From Siderastrea siderea (taxonomy: Eukaryota > Cnidaria > Anthozoa > Scleractinia > Rhizangiidae): a DNA stretch of 64,000 bases. This document shows, one piece after another, positions 24,751 through 36,837 of the stretch. Location of the stretch: contig OZ034972.1 of NCBI GenBank assembly GCA_964030785.1, forward strand, positions 12,143,819 to 12,207,818, given 5' to 3'. The notes under the pieces are model-generated. The model was not told the DNA's origin and did no database searches. It saw only the letters and a list, made by a program, of their open reading frames with translations. The translations under genes and the position numbers were made by a program. How positions within the stretch are numbered: the first letter of the stretch is position 1; the number at the start of each line of letters is the position of its first letter.

Positions 24751-25699
24751 CGATTCGAGTCCCTACCATTCCTGGGATATTGCAGCCGGTAGATTTTAAG
24801 CGGTTTGAGAGACGCCCCTTCGAATCTTGCTCATTAGTGTGCTAAATCAGACAAAATCTCAATTTCATTTCTTGAAAGCTCCCGAGTCGGTACCCGGACA
24901 ACCTAAAAAGAAACCTTAGCCACTTACCTTCCCAAAATAGTCAAAATATACCAAAGCGACCATCTCTTCATGTTCTATGGGCAGTAGCTCGCAGGAGTAA
25001 TAAATATTAACGACATCAACCGCTGCGTTATTGCTCAGAGTACTGGATGCATTGCATGCGCACTATCGTTTTGCAATTAAAAATTAACTGGTCGTCCTCT
25101 AGTTGACAGCAAAACAAAGGGTACCGACAAAGCGAAGCAATATTTCACTAATTGCGAAGTTAAACATTAAATCACGCCGCGTGACATCCTCACATTTTGC
25201 CAGCTATAATAACAACAGTTCGTCACGCCAACCGGAAGAGTTAATTTTTCTAGCCATAGAATAATTTGGTAAACACAGACCCAGCAAGCTTTCGGTAAGA
25301 GCAAATTACCAGCAAGATTTCTATGCCAGTTGACAAGTTGCCAGCCAGCTCATGATGACCCTGCAGAACGGTTATTTTGCAGAACGGCTCCTTCGAGTAA
25401 TCCTGATCAGTCAGTGTCAAATGTTTTCCGTATAAAACCTAAGCTTACCTTTTGTGAACATATTTTGAGAGTGCGACAGTGAAAGAAATCTTAAACACAA
25501 AGCCAGTCGCTATTAACTTCGAGTTTCTTTTCCAACAAAATTCCTTGCTCGTCCTAAGAAATCAAACACTCCGCAACATTTCCGCTGTTGTAATGCTCTA
25601 AAGTGTTTTCACCGCTCATTTTATACTCGCAAAGACGACACTTTTGGCCACTGCAGACACGCCTTATTACACTATCCAGGACCCATAAAGCACGCTTAT
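24751..25699. other. Unassigned spacer inside the inverted duplication
   Basis: No gene, RNA or repeat was recognised. It lies between the C-run MITE and the satellite array. Confidence 0.5.
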
Positions 25700-26190
25700 A
25701 CGTAATTCATATAAGGTAGGACTATTTGGAAGCCTTAGATTAATACCTACATGTGAAGTCACATGATTCATATATATCACGCAGGTCTGTTTGAGGTCTT
25801 TAGATTATTTGGAGACTTAAGATTAATACGTCTATGTGTACGCATGGTTCATATGAGGCAGGACTGTCTGGTGACGTAAGATTAATACGTACGTATGTAT
25901 GAATGATTCATATGAGGCAGGGCTGTCTGGTGCCCTTAGATTAATACGTACATATCTACGCATGATTCGTGGAACGAGGACTGTTTAGTGACTTTAGATT
26001 AATGCGTACATATGTACGCATGATTCTTATTAGGCAGGACTGTTTGGTGTTTTTCGATTAATACGTACATGGGTACGTATGATTCATATAATGCAGGACT
26101 GTTTGGTGACTTTAGATTAAAACGTACATGCACGTGTACGCGTGATTCATATTAAATTATTGGCGGTTATTAGATTAATACGTACATGGC
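25700..26190. repeat. Tandem satellite, unit about 60 bp, with palindromic core
   Basis: About eight diverged units. Each has a core like gattaatacgtacatatgta, then cgcatgattcatat, then gcaggactgtttggtgac. The core centres on the self-complementary tacgtacatatgtacg. Units differ by substitutions and small indels, so the array is old or fast-changing. Confidence 0.85.
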
Positions 26191-28339
26191 CCGCAATCTT
26201 CCTAACTTTTAATGATTATTAGTAGGCATAATGTAACATGAACACAGGTAAACAGGACTGTTCTCCAGCATAATATTAGAAATCGAATGCTATTGACATT
26301 TAAAGTGGTTTTTGCCAGTGTTGTTTTTCTGGCGTTTGCAGTTGAACTGAAGTGTAAATAATAGAAAAACCACACTTCGTTCAGTTATTATGATGTTTAA
26401 GTGGTCAATTTGCGGCAAGGAAATGCCATCCCTTGCCGGTATGGAATGTGTTCGATCCAACCCAGTGTTTTTGATACGCCACGGTGGCTTTGAACAGTAT
26501 GTTTATGCAGGCGTTTATAGTTTGCTTAGTATGCTTATCAAGGAATCGCACGCACACATGTTTTCAGAAGTTAGCTCGTGGAAAAACTAAAGCATCATTT
26601 TCTGTGAACATTTTTTCTTGATCTTGACGACGAGTAATGTGCGACTCCTCGCCAGTATTCGAGAGTGTAGACATTTCAAAATCCTAAAAAAGGGACCTTG
26701 GTATCCGTCCCAGTCCTTCCCTCCCCCTCCCCACCTTCTACAGTCTATAGGCGACCACTAAGCATCAAGTTGTTTGGGGGGAGGGGTGGGGACTTGTCAA
26801 TTACAATTTTGACGGCTGCATATGTCTGACAACCGACACGCTCCTGGTTCATAGAGGGAGCTGCGTGCAGTCTTTACAATGGCTCAACGAATCTGTTTTG
26901 GAGCTTTGAAAACCATCACTGGAGAGTTATGCAAAGTTTATATGGCTGTGTTTAATTCGTTCAAGAATGGCTTCGTGGCATATAAACAACAAAAATTGAG
27001 TTCCGCCGCACGGAGTTGGAATTAATAATTCTGTTTGCCTTTGCCACGTGGGTCGAACGGCTGAAAGCAGTAAAACTCGGCAAGAACAGAAATTACGAAT
27101 GAGGTTACCTTTAAAAGGAAAACCAGTAACCTGGCTTTTGCAAATGAAATGCCATCATTACGGTTAAAGATCTGAATTTGGAATGTTGTGAAAACTGGCT
27201 TTGTGTGATATCCGCCAGGGAATGGCGTCAAATTCGCAAAGGTAAGCACATTTTTTATAGCTTTGTAAGTACTCGATCTAACTAAATTGATGGTACTGGA
27301 CAACACATAACATTGCCATTGTTGTGATACATTAACTTTAATTTAAAAAGAAGCCACAAAAACTATGAAAATTTGTAAGCTTTAAATCTGTAAAATATTC
27401 TCCCGCGAAAAACACTTTTGGCACCAAGTTATCGAATCTAATGGCGACCTATGAAGTTTTTTCCACCGTTCAAAAAGCTTATAAGTACATCGATGCTTGA
27501 AAATTATCACTTGACTTTTTTCCCCTAATAATATCTTTTGTATTTCAACCGCCTGTCACATTAAGCTAGAGCAAAAAAGTAGTCAATAAGAGTGTGTTTG
27601 TTTTGTTGGAAATGCATGTCGGTACGCGGTCGGGTATGGCAATGTTTAGATAATGGGAATCCTTATTATTTGACGTTTTCAAATTGAGAAGGAAGAAAAA
27701 TGACCTAACCCGAATCCTCAGACTGCGCCTCTTAATTATCATTAGGAATTAAAAACTCTGCACATTAGCTTGCCGTGCAAGTAAAAATCCTTAACTGATA
27801 TTTTGACCGTGAAATCGAATGTCCTGCCGTAGGTCTGTTTAACAACGATTAACACCAATCAGCGAAACCTCGGCAAAGTCCGCCTTGTCTCGCTGCCGAA
27901 TTTTTTGACCGGGTTTATATTTACAAAACAGCTTGGAAGATAGCTTAACGAGGTTTTTTTTTCTTTAACTAGGTTTTGTTTATCCGTACCTTGTTTTGCT
28001 TCAGTGCATTTGATCTGACGCCTGATATTAGCTTGAAACAGCCAAAACCTAAGTGCCTCAATCACGATCGGTAGAAAACGTTTCTCTGGCGAGGATGGAT
28101 TAAAGGAAGAATAAGCGAAACACCCAAACAGCTATTTTTTGCAATTCACGGTTTTTTGAACTTTTTCTTTTCTTTCTTTTTTTTAATTTATATTATTGCG
28201 GACAAGGTTTTTCGCCTTTGCGAGTTACTGCAGCGGTACGTTCTGGAGAAATAAATAGGCAAATAACTCATGTAAACGTATTTACCAGCTACTGATTTGG
28301 ACTTTTGTCCCTTGAAAAAGTGAGATAGAAAGTTTGAGA
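26191..28339. other. Unassigned spacer
   Basis: No supported gene. A minus-strand frame at about 27110-27306 has a protein-like stretch (ANLTPFPGGYHTKPVFT) but no credible splice borders, so it was not called. Confidence 0.45.
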
Positions 28340-28447
28340 GCAAACCTGCGATAAAAGTCACGAGAAGTCAATCCCTGGCGGTCACCCATCCAAGCACTGA
28401 CCCCGCCGAACATGGCTCAATTCTGCTAATCGGAAGCGATGTCTTCA
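28340..28447 (-). pseudogene. 5S rRNA-like sequence, minus copy
   Basis: The reverse complement carries the conserved 3' half of 5S rRNA: gttcggcggggtcagtgctt followed by ggatgggtgaccgcc, which is the internal control region bound by TFIIIA. The 5' third does not match 5S well, and no clean T-run terminator follows. It is therefore a diverged copy or a 5S-derived SINE head and not a functional gene. Confidence 0.65.
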
Positions 28448-28580
28448 TTTATATGGTAGACGTTTCGTTCTGTTATTTCCCACTTATATTTTCTCAAGTA
28501 AAATATGCATTTAAAAACCAGGAAAAAGACGAAAATGGAAAGCAAAAGGTAAATATTTGAAGTAATTGAATTGCATGATC

Positions 28581-28680
28581 AAGATACGACAAGTTTTGCT
28601 GCCCGTACAAGCGAAGTTAAGCCCAGTCCGGCGGGGTTAGTACTTGGTTGGGTGACCGGCCCGGGAACGTTGAATTTTGC
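28581..28680 (+). pseudogene. 5S rRNA-like sequence, plus copy
   Basis: cgaagttaagcccagtccgg, cggggttagtacttggttgg and gtgaccggcccgggaac match the A-box to C-box part of 5S rRNA better than the minus copy does. The start of the gene is not recognisable. It lies about 130 bp from the minus copy in divergent orientation, so the 5' sides face each other. Confidence 0.65.
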
Positions 28681-28883
28681 CTCAGCTTATTCGCAAATAA
28701 GTTCATTGGTTTATTTTGGAAGACTTTTCAAAATTTTTAATTCTCCATATCCTAGGTTTGTTGTTTATCACTCATCTACATTGCGTAATAATATATCAAT
28801 CGGTCCACGTGATTCACAGCTATTGTATACAATGCATTAGTAGGGGCGTTCCGCACACAATTTCTAGTTTTATTTACTGTACA

Positions 28884-28982
28884 CACGTATCATTTTGATT
28901 AGTACATTTCTTTTAGAAGCCTTTCATTAGAAGCGTATCATTTTGATTAGTACATTTCTTTTAGTACATTTCATTAGAAGCC
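28884..28982. repeat. Short tandem duplication, unit about 48 bp
   Basis: cgtatcattttgattagtac and the following atttcttttag occur twice, about 48 bp apart, with cattagaag repeated after each. Confidence 0.7.
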
Positions 28983-29530
28983 GGTATCCCTCAGGCGCAT
29001 ACTTATCGTGGACATTCCTTTCGTAGAGGTGGGGCGAATTGGGCTTTTCAATGCGGGGCTCCTGGAGAACTCATTCAAGTTTTCGGGGATTGGTCCTCAG
29101 ATGCATATAAGACTTACCTAGAGTTTTCTATGCCTGCTAAGCTGCAAGTCGCGAAATGCGTTACCTCTGCGCTTACTAGTCCATAATTTTCTCCTTTTCG
29201 CTCACACACTATTTTGTTTGGGGGGTTTGGTGGGCAGAGAGCTTTATTTCTGTTGTCTCACTGATTTTCCTTCCGTTGTTTCGAAATAAATCTCTCTTTA
29301 TGCCAAGACAAAATGGTGTGTGGTGCCTTTTAGTTGTATATATACTTTCGTTTGTCTTAGATATTTGGGGGAATTCGTAAAAAAGAGGTTTTTCTGGTAC
29401 ATTACAGGTTCCGATTAATGAGATATTTAGCTTTACTTTTATTCCCGGTCGAGCTTATTCGCTTATTGCACAGGTTGTTTTTCGCCGCCGACTATAGGCG
29501 ATCAAATTGTGAACAATCTACGGCTTGAAG

Positions 29531-30339
29531 TTAAAGCAAAACTCTTTTATAAACAACATATTCCGGACAATCTTAGGTGGAAAAACTGTTCTTCTTCTCA
29601 GTTAGTAAACAAACTTTCCTATTAGGGGTATTAGGAAGCGAAGAAAATGCAACCAGTTTGAGCATGACTCGACCGATAAAGAACTGCTGCTAAATGCAGC
29701 TTGTTGTCCTTCATGAAATAGATTTTAATCTCACACTTTCAAACAGTTAGTTTAAAACAAAGCGAGTCTCTCTTTCCTACTGAAATGTAGTTTCAGACAC
29801 CGCTGATTATTATCTTTACTCGAAGTATTCTGTTGGGAAAAACAGATTTACGGAACGGGAAACAAAAACGCTCACGGTTTTCACCGGGCGCTTGATCGCT
29901 CGATCGATCGATCCGCGATCGGACGGGCTGCGAACTCTTACATTTGAAAAATATCGGCCCCTAAAACAAAATCCATGTCGTCTTATTGCTTAATTGAAAG
30001 AATTTACAAACAAGACTTTGCCTGAATCATTTTTTTTCTTTAAAGATTCACCAATTGAATACATTTCGCCCTCGATATTTTTTTCCATAATGGCCGCCAA
30101 GTTTGGTGACACTTGTACTTAATAAACGAAAGACCTACCTTTTGTCCTTATTAATCACATTTTTCACACTTAATAAGTACAAGAGACGTACTTAATAAGA
30201 GGAAAATGCAATCTTTGTACGTAATAATCGAGGATAATGGTCTTTTCTGCAAAATAAGTACACTTGCCCTGCAGGATCTGTTTATTAAGTACAAGAAACG
30301 GTACCTGTGCTTAATAGACTGTCAATTTTGGACTCCGAA
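29531..30339 (-). repeat. Right arm of the long inverted duplication
   Basis: Reverse complement of 22954-23787 at high identity. The outer edge is caattttggactccg at about 30325-30339. Beyond the inner edge the flank (acttcaagccgtagattg on the complement) is uninterrupted, unlike the left arm, which meets a MITE. Confidence 0.85.
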
Positions 30340-30622
30340 TATATCCACCCACAAACGACAGGAAGTTCTTTGTTGAATTATGACGGGCGAAACATAGCCG
30401 GCACATCGTGTTTTTACTCTTGTAGCCCCTGAAGAAGGTTTGTTTTGCAAACCGAAATATCGGCAATTTTTAATTTTTTATTGCAGCCATGTTCTGTGTC
30501 TTTCTTTAACTGCCGTAAGGACCAGTCGTTCCGCATATTTTTGTACTTCAAACAGTTAACTGATCCAGGTCTACCTAAGATCTGGCAACTCTCAACGCTT
30601 TGTCGCTGTGGTCCTGCCAGTT

Positions 30623-30906
30623 TAGAGCGGTTTTCAAATGAGTGTCGTAAAACCAAAACCAAAGCAATTACTCTGACCAATCACAACAGAAACAAAACAC
30701 AAAATGAACCAATCAGAAATCAAATCAAATACAAGCAATTGGCGCTAAGCGCGGGAAAACGCGTGCGAGCAAGTCACGATTGGTTTTGGTTTTACGCCTG
30801 ATTGGTTGAGAAAGTGGCGCGAGTTTTTTTAACCAATCAGAGAGCCTAGTAATGCAAAACCAAAGCAAACACAGCATTACTTTCGACACTCAATTGAAAA
30901 CTGCTC
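30623..30906. mobile_element. MITE carrying CCAAT boxes
   Basis: The 24-bp ends agagcggttttcaaatgagtg... and ...cactcaattgaaaactgctct are inverted repeats around 284 bp. The body has several accaatcag / gattggttg motifs, mostly facing outward. A related fragment (gttctgattggttc, gtgattggacag, ttttggtttaacacc) is at about 3405-3485. Confidence 0.7.
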
Positions 30907-32116
30907 TATAAAGTTGCAAAACCCGAGCGATGCACACAACAGTGAAATCGGCTGTAAGGAAAGGTAAAACTGATTAGAGCTTTTGCGTGTTGTCGTCCCC
31001 AAACCGCCCCAGTTTTATAATGTACGATTAAACGCTGACCAAGCAGATCATAGGCTCTGGGTACGAGGATGACGCAAAAGGGTATAACAAAGAGCACGCC
31101 TGCGCAATAGCATGATTGTACATTATGAAATGCAGCATGTGGCTAGATTTGCAATGATGAAATCTTTTATTTCGTAAAATATTGGGAACATTTCTTGAGA
31201 GACAGGGAAAATAAAACTACGAGAGGAAGTTAAAATTACAAGGAATATTTCTGGCAGTAAAAACAGACAGACTTAAAGAAAAATTTAAAGTTTTACACCA
31301 TAAATGAATAATACAAACAATGGAAGGTCGTCCGAAGCCTCTTCAGAGAACTTCTCTCTTCTTAAATTTTGTACTCCAAGTAAAAAGTCACAGGGATTTT
31401 GAAATAATGTTGATATTTTAAAGTAGTTGTTTGAAAACCGTAATATAATACCAAAGATTCTTTCTCTAAAAAAGACACTGGTCAACCTTGCCGGCACCTC
31501 TAACTAACTTGTAAGTAAAAATTCACTAAAAGGGGTTAAAATGACACGACCAAAAGATATTTACTGCAAGACATATCAGCTGGTATGATGTCCAATACGG
31601 ACTCCAAAAAGCTTTGTAAACACCATTCAAGATAGTTGCCATTAGATGAAAAGTATTTTTAAATTTCATTGACTACTGAGGTTCAGCAAGCTTGAAGTGC
31701 TTAAATATTTCAGTTATCAAACACAGATGACGTTTAATACCTAATGAATATCCAGCTGAAAAACACGCGTGTTTTGATCGCTGTAACGTTCATAAAAGTC
31801 TTCGTTTTCCTGGTATAATAACATCCCAATACAATGCTGAATTGCTTCATGAGTGAAGCAATCAGACGTGATTCGAGTCACATTTTCATCAGATGTGTCT
31901 CGAGTAAGGGCTTACGATATAAATGAGCTTCGTTTACCGCGCCCTGCGAGCAAAGATTATATACGCTGTAGAATTTGCTCCACTCAACACGTACTACGCC
32001 TTACTTATTTGTGATCCTCCCTGTACTACAGCCACTTGCAATTATTTTCTTATGTAAAAGCCTGTTTCAACCGGTCATCTTGTGAGCACCGCCAGATTTT
32101 ATTGGTCTGATCGTAG
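30907..32116. other. Unassigned spacer
   Basis: Nothing recognised. A gtcgtcccc / gggtacgaggatgac pair at about 30995-31072 resembles diverged ends of the 16736-17053 MITE family. Confidence 0.4.
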
Positions 32117-33898
32117 CCTGACTGACAGCGATGAGGGTAAAAGGCGGCATGAGTTTGCGGAATGGCATGTGGCAGGAGTTGCGGAATGGCATAATTATAC
32201 AAAATGTAATATATGTGGAACGTCTCAAAAAATAAATTAAACTGAAAAGGGCGCCCTTTTTTTCCCGCCAATTTGCAAGAGTAGCCGCTTTTTGTGCCTC
32301 ACTGAGTTGCGCGCTTTTTCGTTTACCGAATGCAAATTATCCTCTCCTTCGTTATTTACAGCTTCTACGAAACGATTTCGGCTAGTCTCTCCAAAGCAAT
32401 GGAATTTTATATTATACCATAGGCTGTTTAAGTATTCGTCGAGAGAGTCTTCTCCAGGTATTAAAACAGCGAGTGCACAGCATCCAACCATAGATCGTAC
32501 GGCCCAAAATTAGGCTTGGATAAATTCTGCTCGTAAAATGGCTTATTCTGCCTGCCGGCAGTGCTCGTAAAAATCAATTATTCTGCTCGAAATTCTGCTC
32601 GGACACCCTTATTCTGCTCGAATTCTGCTCGGTAGCCGAAAAAATTTCCGCCCATTTTCGCAAATATGGAAGGGAGCCTGGGCCTAACCTTCAAATACTA
32701 ATTAGATGTTCATTTTGCTTAGCAAAATTGCAATTCATCTTACTTTACATCACTAATATTAGACGAAACATTGAATCATGTGAGTGCGTTTTAGCTAATA
32801 ATCACATTAATTACAAGCTATTTTCCATTTGTTTTGTATTTAGTTTTCAATTTTTCTTACAACTGTTATGCATATCATTAGTGTCGCTGATTTTCCGTTG
32901 TTGTGCTCAAATTCTGCTCGAAAATGCCCTATTCTGCCGGCAGAATGCTCGCCTCAAAAATCGCTTATTCTGCTCGAAATTCTGCCGGCAGAATTTATCC
33001 AAGCCTACCCAAAATAAACAAAAACACCTTAGTCCACTTCGTGATTTGAAAGATGTCTCAAGTATCCTCTGATAACGTGAATCCACTTCTGGAACTCAAG
33101 AAAGTAGGCAGTTTGTCTTAACTTTATCCTTTAACGTTGACCGATCGATGAAGGCGAAAAGTAAAGGCTTCAAGTTTTTGTTTTCATTCTGCCCGAACCA
33201 AACGCAAGAATGAAGGGTATAACTGAACACTCAGTTGATCATATATTTATGCTTTCACGGTGCTTCTCTGGAAAAAGCAAGACGTGGGTTGAGTAGCTTC
33301 AACAAATGAGCATCCTATCTTTGTATGGAGGTGCAAGTGATTCCAAACTATCGTGGTTTTGCTGGGTATCCGTGACTGATGTCCGGCTATGGTGGCGTAA
33401 CAACTCGTGAACAACCTGGCGATTGTATGGTATGCTTTAGCTTGTAAAATTCGATTGCTAACTACAAAACCAAATTGGTTTTTTGAATCGCTTTGTAATT
33501 CCAAACAAACATCAAATACTACTGGGAGATTTCAATGAGAATTTCCGTGCAAAACTCACTGCTGGTGGGTCAAACGACAACTTTTCTCCAAGTTCATCTA
33601 GGTGTCGATACCATAGCGATTTTATACTTTGCACTGACGAGCTCGAAAAATGCGTCAACTACAAAAGTGGAATATTTTTTTCTGAATGAATTTACAATTC
33701 TAAACAAACCAATAATATTTCTGGCAGGACGTTTGAATAAGCCTTTCGTTAAAATTCTTCTAAATTTCAAAAAAGGCGTGATTTATTGTCACTCTGCATA
33801 AATTACATTCTGCAGTCATAATTGTGCTATTCCGCAACTCATGCCACATGCCATTCTGCAAACTCATGCCGCCTTTTACCCTCACCGGACTGACAGGC
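32117..33898. mobile_element. Fold-back element with about 82-bp ends
   Basis: The left end 32117-32198 and right end 33817-33898 are inverted copies, sharing gagggtaaaaggcggcatga, gtttgcggaatggcatgtgg and gttgcggaat. The 1.78-kb interior has no long reading frame and is itself interrupted by a hAT-type MITE. Confidence 0.75.
32511..33007. mobile_element. hAT-type MITE with perfect 8-bp target duplication
   Basis: The ends taggcttggataaattctgc and gcagaatttatccaagccta are perfect inverted repeats. Identical cccaaaat octamers flank the element at 32503-32510 and 33008-33015; an 8-bp target duplication is the signature of the hAT superfamily. The subterminal regions repeat attctgctcg and attctgccggcag many times. 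The 497 bp do not code for protein. Confidence 0.9.
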
Positions 33899-34489
33899 TT
33901 TCGCTGCATAGTGCTAATTACTGTCAGTAATTAATAAAAGGGTTCGTTAAGATGGGATCGGTCTAGTTGTCATTGTAATTTTGGATGACAAATTTGAAAA
34001 AAATTCCGCCTTTCGGCTAGGTTTGGTTTCCCGGGAAAAGACAAGGTGAAAATTATGACGAAACATCTGCTTTGTAACAAGACCATACCAGAAGAATACA
34101 TCTTTTAATCATTGCTATTGTAAGGAACTATGAGTGTGAGCGAAACACCAGCAACTTTTCAAGGCTACATGATAAAGTAATACAGTCTTGTTCATTGGAC
34201 GACTACACGGAAGAACTTCTGATACTCCTTTGTATCTTTAAAATGCAGTCGAACACCACCACATTTGAAACAAAACAACCTTTTCTTTAATTGAAATGCG
34301 ACATTTGACAGGTAATTGCTTACGTTTTATTATATCGAAAAACAAAAAGCGATTGAAATTTTTTCTTTCTGACCTGCTTCATTAGAGATGAACAGGGTAT
34401 ATTAAGCAGCCATGTTCTCCCTTGTTATTCAGTCATTTGAATTCACTACTTACGCGACGTTTCGTTGTCCACACAGTTCTTGTGCTAAG
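33899..34489. other. Upstream region of the secreted-peptide gene
   Basis: About 590 bp without a gene. A possible TATA-like tatatta occurs at about 34397. The 5' leader may start near 34410. Confidence 0.4.
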
Positions 34490-36664
34490 ATGTCCATCCT
34501 GGGAAAACTCTGCTTTCTTGTCCTGTTCAGCGGCATAGTTTCAGGTCGTTCTCCTAAGGAGCCCAAAGACATACTAGAAGGTAACTTAATTGTAAAAATT
34601 TTCAGTTCCCCCCGCCCCTAATTTCTTTCAACCCGACGAAGTCTTGCATTAAGCTTTGCAGCGATGTGGTTCTTATGAGTGCGTGAAAGAAAATTCAGAT
34701 GAATGTTACTGAACAGAGCTTTCCTATGGTGCTGTTCATATTGTTCAAGTATATTATACAATCATTACATAATTTACCAATTTATATGCTGGAGTTTTCA
34801 TTACGAAGTGAACTGAATTTGGCATTACAACATCAAAAATGTATAGCACAGATAATAAGAACGGATCTCTACAAAACCTACAAAGAAAAAAATGAAGAGT
34901 ACCTACAGCTAACTCCCATAAACTAATTTATATTAATAATCAGGATTTCGCAGATTTCTGGTCAAAACTATGATAAAATTATCGGTAGCTAACTTTATCC
35001 ATGCCCAACATTGTGTTTGAACATTTAAAGGAAAATGTTAACTTAATTTCATTGAGAGAAAACAAACCATGACCATTTAATATCGATTTAATGTCAACAC
35101 GCTGAATGAATTTGAAATGTTTAGCCTAATTTTTTCAAATTGCAACCATTTCCATCCGTGCCATCCGTAGCAACAGACGACAGAAAATAGTTTCAGTGAA
35201 GTAATATGGTCTTTAGTAACAAAACTAGACCATTATTTGTGGGCAGTCATTGATGCGAGGACATATTTTTTATTTTTAAAGTGAACTAAAATAGCGTCAC
35301 TATGCCCCTTTAACTTACCGTTACAAGCTATAAAAGTATAGGCCCTCTTTAAGGGTATGCTGTTTGAGAAATGCTGTTTGCATTTTGACAAATTTGGTTT
35401 GATGTAGGGAATGTTTTGCCTATTGGTTTGACATTTTGGCCTTACAAGGGGAAAAAACGACTGAATAGTAAAGGCTTTTTATTTCGGTTTAAAATTGGGT
35501 TACAAGGTCTGAGGCTAGCTTGATACTGAATCGCAAAGGTCAGTTAACACAAACCGGGATCTTGTCAATATCAAACATTTAATGGTTCCTTCTGTGAGTA
35601 CCGGAGAACGAATTACGCAAAACAAAAGAAACAAAAGACAGAAAACAATTCAACTCCAAAATAGAACCAAATTACAATGTCTCACATACAAAAGAAGGCC
35701 AATGTGCTCCGGTACCTGAAGAAAGACCCCATTTAATCGAAAACCATGTAGCTGGCCGCACAGGATAAAATATAACTGACAAATGAATACTGACAATGAC
35801 AGGAATTCGTGAAAATAAAAGAAAACGTCAAAAACTTCAAATCTGTGGAAAAGGAAAACTTACCTGACGAATCTTCTAAGAATATCGCCGTGAACCGTAC
35901 AGAAACGAACATACACTGAACGAAATTTACATAGCGCGGGTTATATACAGTATGTAAAATAAATTCTAGCAAGTATAACAAAGAAACGAAAGAAAAACTA
36001 CATGCAGCAAGAAACAAGGACACGCTAACAAAAGACTACATACGTTACATATTTTGTCTTAAATTTCTGGCGTCTACAGATTCTGTAGTTACTTTCAGCT
36101 TACGGTGTCCTAAATGAAGCTAAAACGGGCACGAAATTAGGGATGAATCAACAGCTTTATTCCCTGTTTACAAAATAAGAGCAAAAATAAATAACAAACG
36201 GCGTAACTTGAGGCGGACATGTTGTTTACTTGCAGACTACAAACACGAAGAGAAGCGACTTGGATGCATGTTTGATTGCGAAGAAGGACCCTTTTGCTCT
36301 TCCGGTTTACCACCAACTGGAGATCCTTGTCCTGAACTTGGAGACGTCTGTTGTCAAATGGTACGTGGCACCACACCTGCACAGGCCACCCACACAAAGT
36401 ATAACCATCTCCAGGCCAAACTTGGGCAAGCGCGCGTACTGGGGCGATGCAATCTACACGCGTCGTGTTCCCTGTTTTCCCCCCGCTTCTTCGATGAAAT
36501 GCAATAGCCCCCCCCCCCCCCCCGCCCCCGCTAGTATAGGAGCTATGTTTTGTAAAATTGATTTACCAGAGCATTTTCGAGAGTGCTCAAGGGAAAGAGG
36601 GGGAGGGGTGAGGAGTAACTGCCTGCTGAATTTTGTTTTTTTCGCTGTTTTGTTTCAACAGTGA
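34490..36664 (+). CDS. Small secreted cysteine-rich prepropeptide (toxin- or defensin-like layout)
   Basis: A three-part gene: exon 34490-34580 (phase 1), exon 36236-36360, and a third exon beginning at the stop TGA, 36662-36664, after a pyrimidine-rich acceptor. The product is 72 residues. Residues 1-19 form a typical signal peptide. An acidic and basic propeptide follows and ends in a Lys-Arg processing site at residues 37-38. The mature segment of about 34 residues has six cysteines spaced C-x3-C-x5-C-x10-C-x6-CC. This signal, propeptide, KR, cysteine-core plan is common to cnidarian venom peptides, defensin-like antimicrobials and other secreted peptides; the sequence alone does not show which. 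Without the last splice, a read-through frame runs to 36507, but the gtacgtgg donor after 36360 is strong. Poly(A) signals AATAAA lie at 36693-36698 and 36747-36752. Confidence 0.7.
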
Positions 36665-36837
36665 GAAGATATCCGTGACCAGCTGACTGGGAAAATAAAG
36701 TTGACAGTACCCTCAGCCGAGAGTGAATTTGTGCACATGATCACTGAATAAACACTGAGAAACTGAACACGGCTTGTTGCTTTTCACACCATAAAAGCTC
36801 TCAGAAGTTTAGCCCAATTGCAAGGTTACCGTGTTAA

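Noticed and set aside
25700..26190. CRISPR array
   Set aside because: The repeats and spacers are not distinct; it is a diverged eukaryotic satellite with whole-unit similarity.
27022..27306. Minus-strand frame with TPFPGGYHTKPVFT
   Set aside because: No credible splice borders and no recognised domain; kept only as a note in the spacer.
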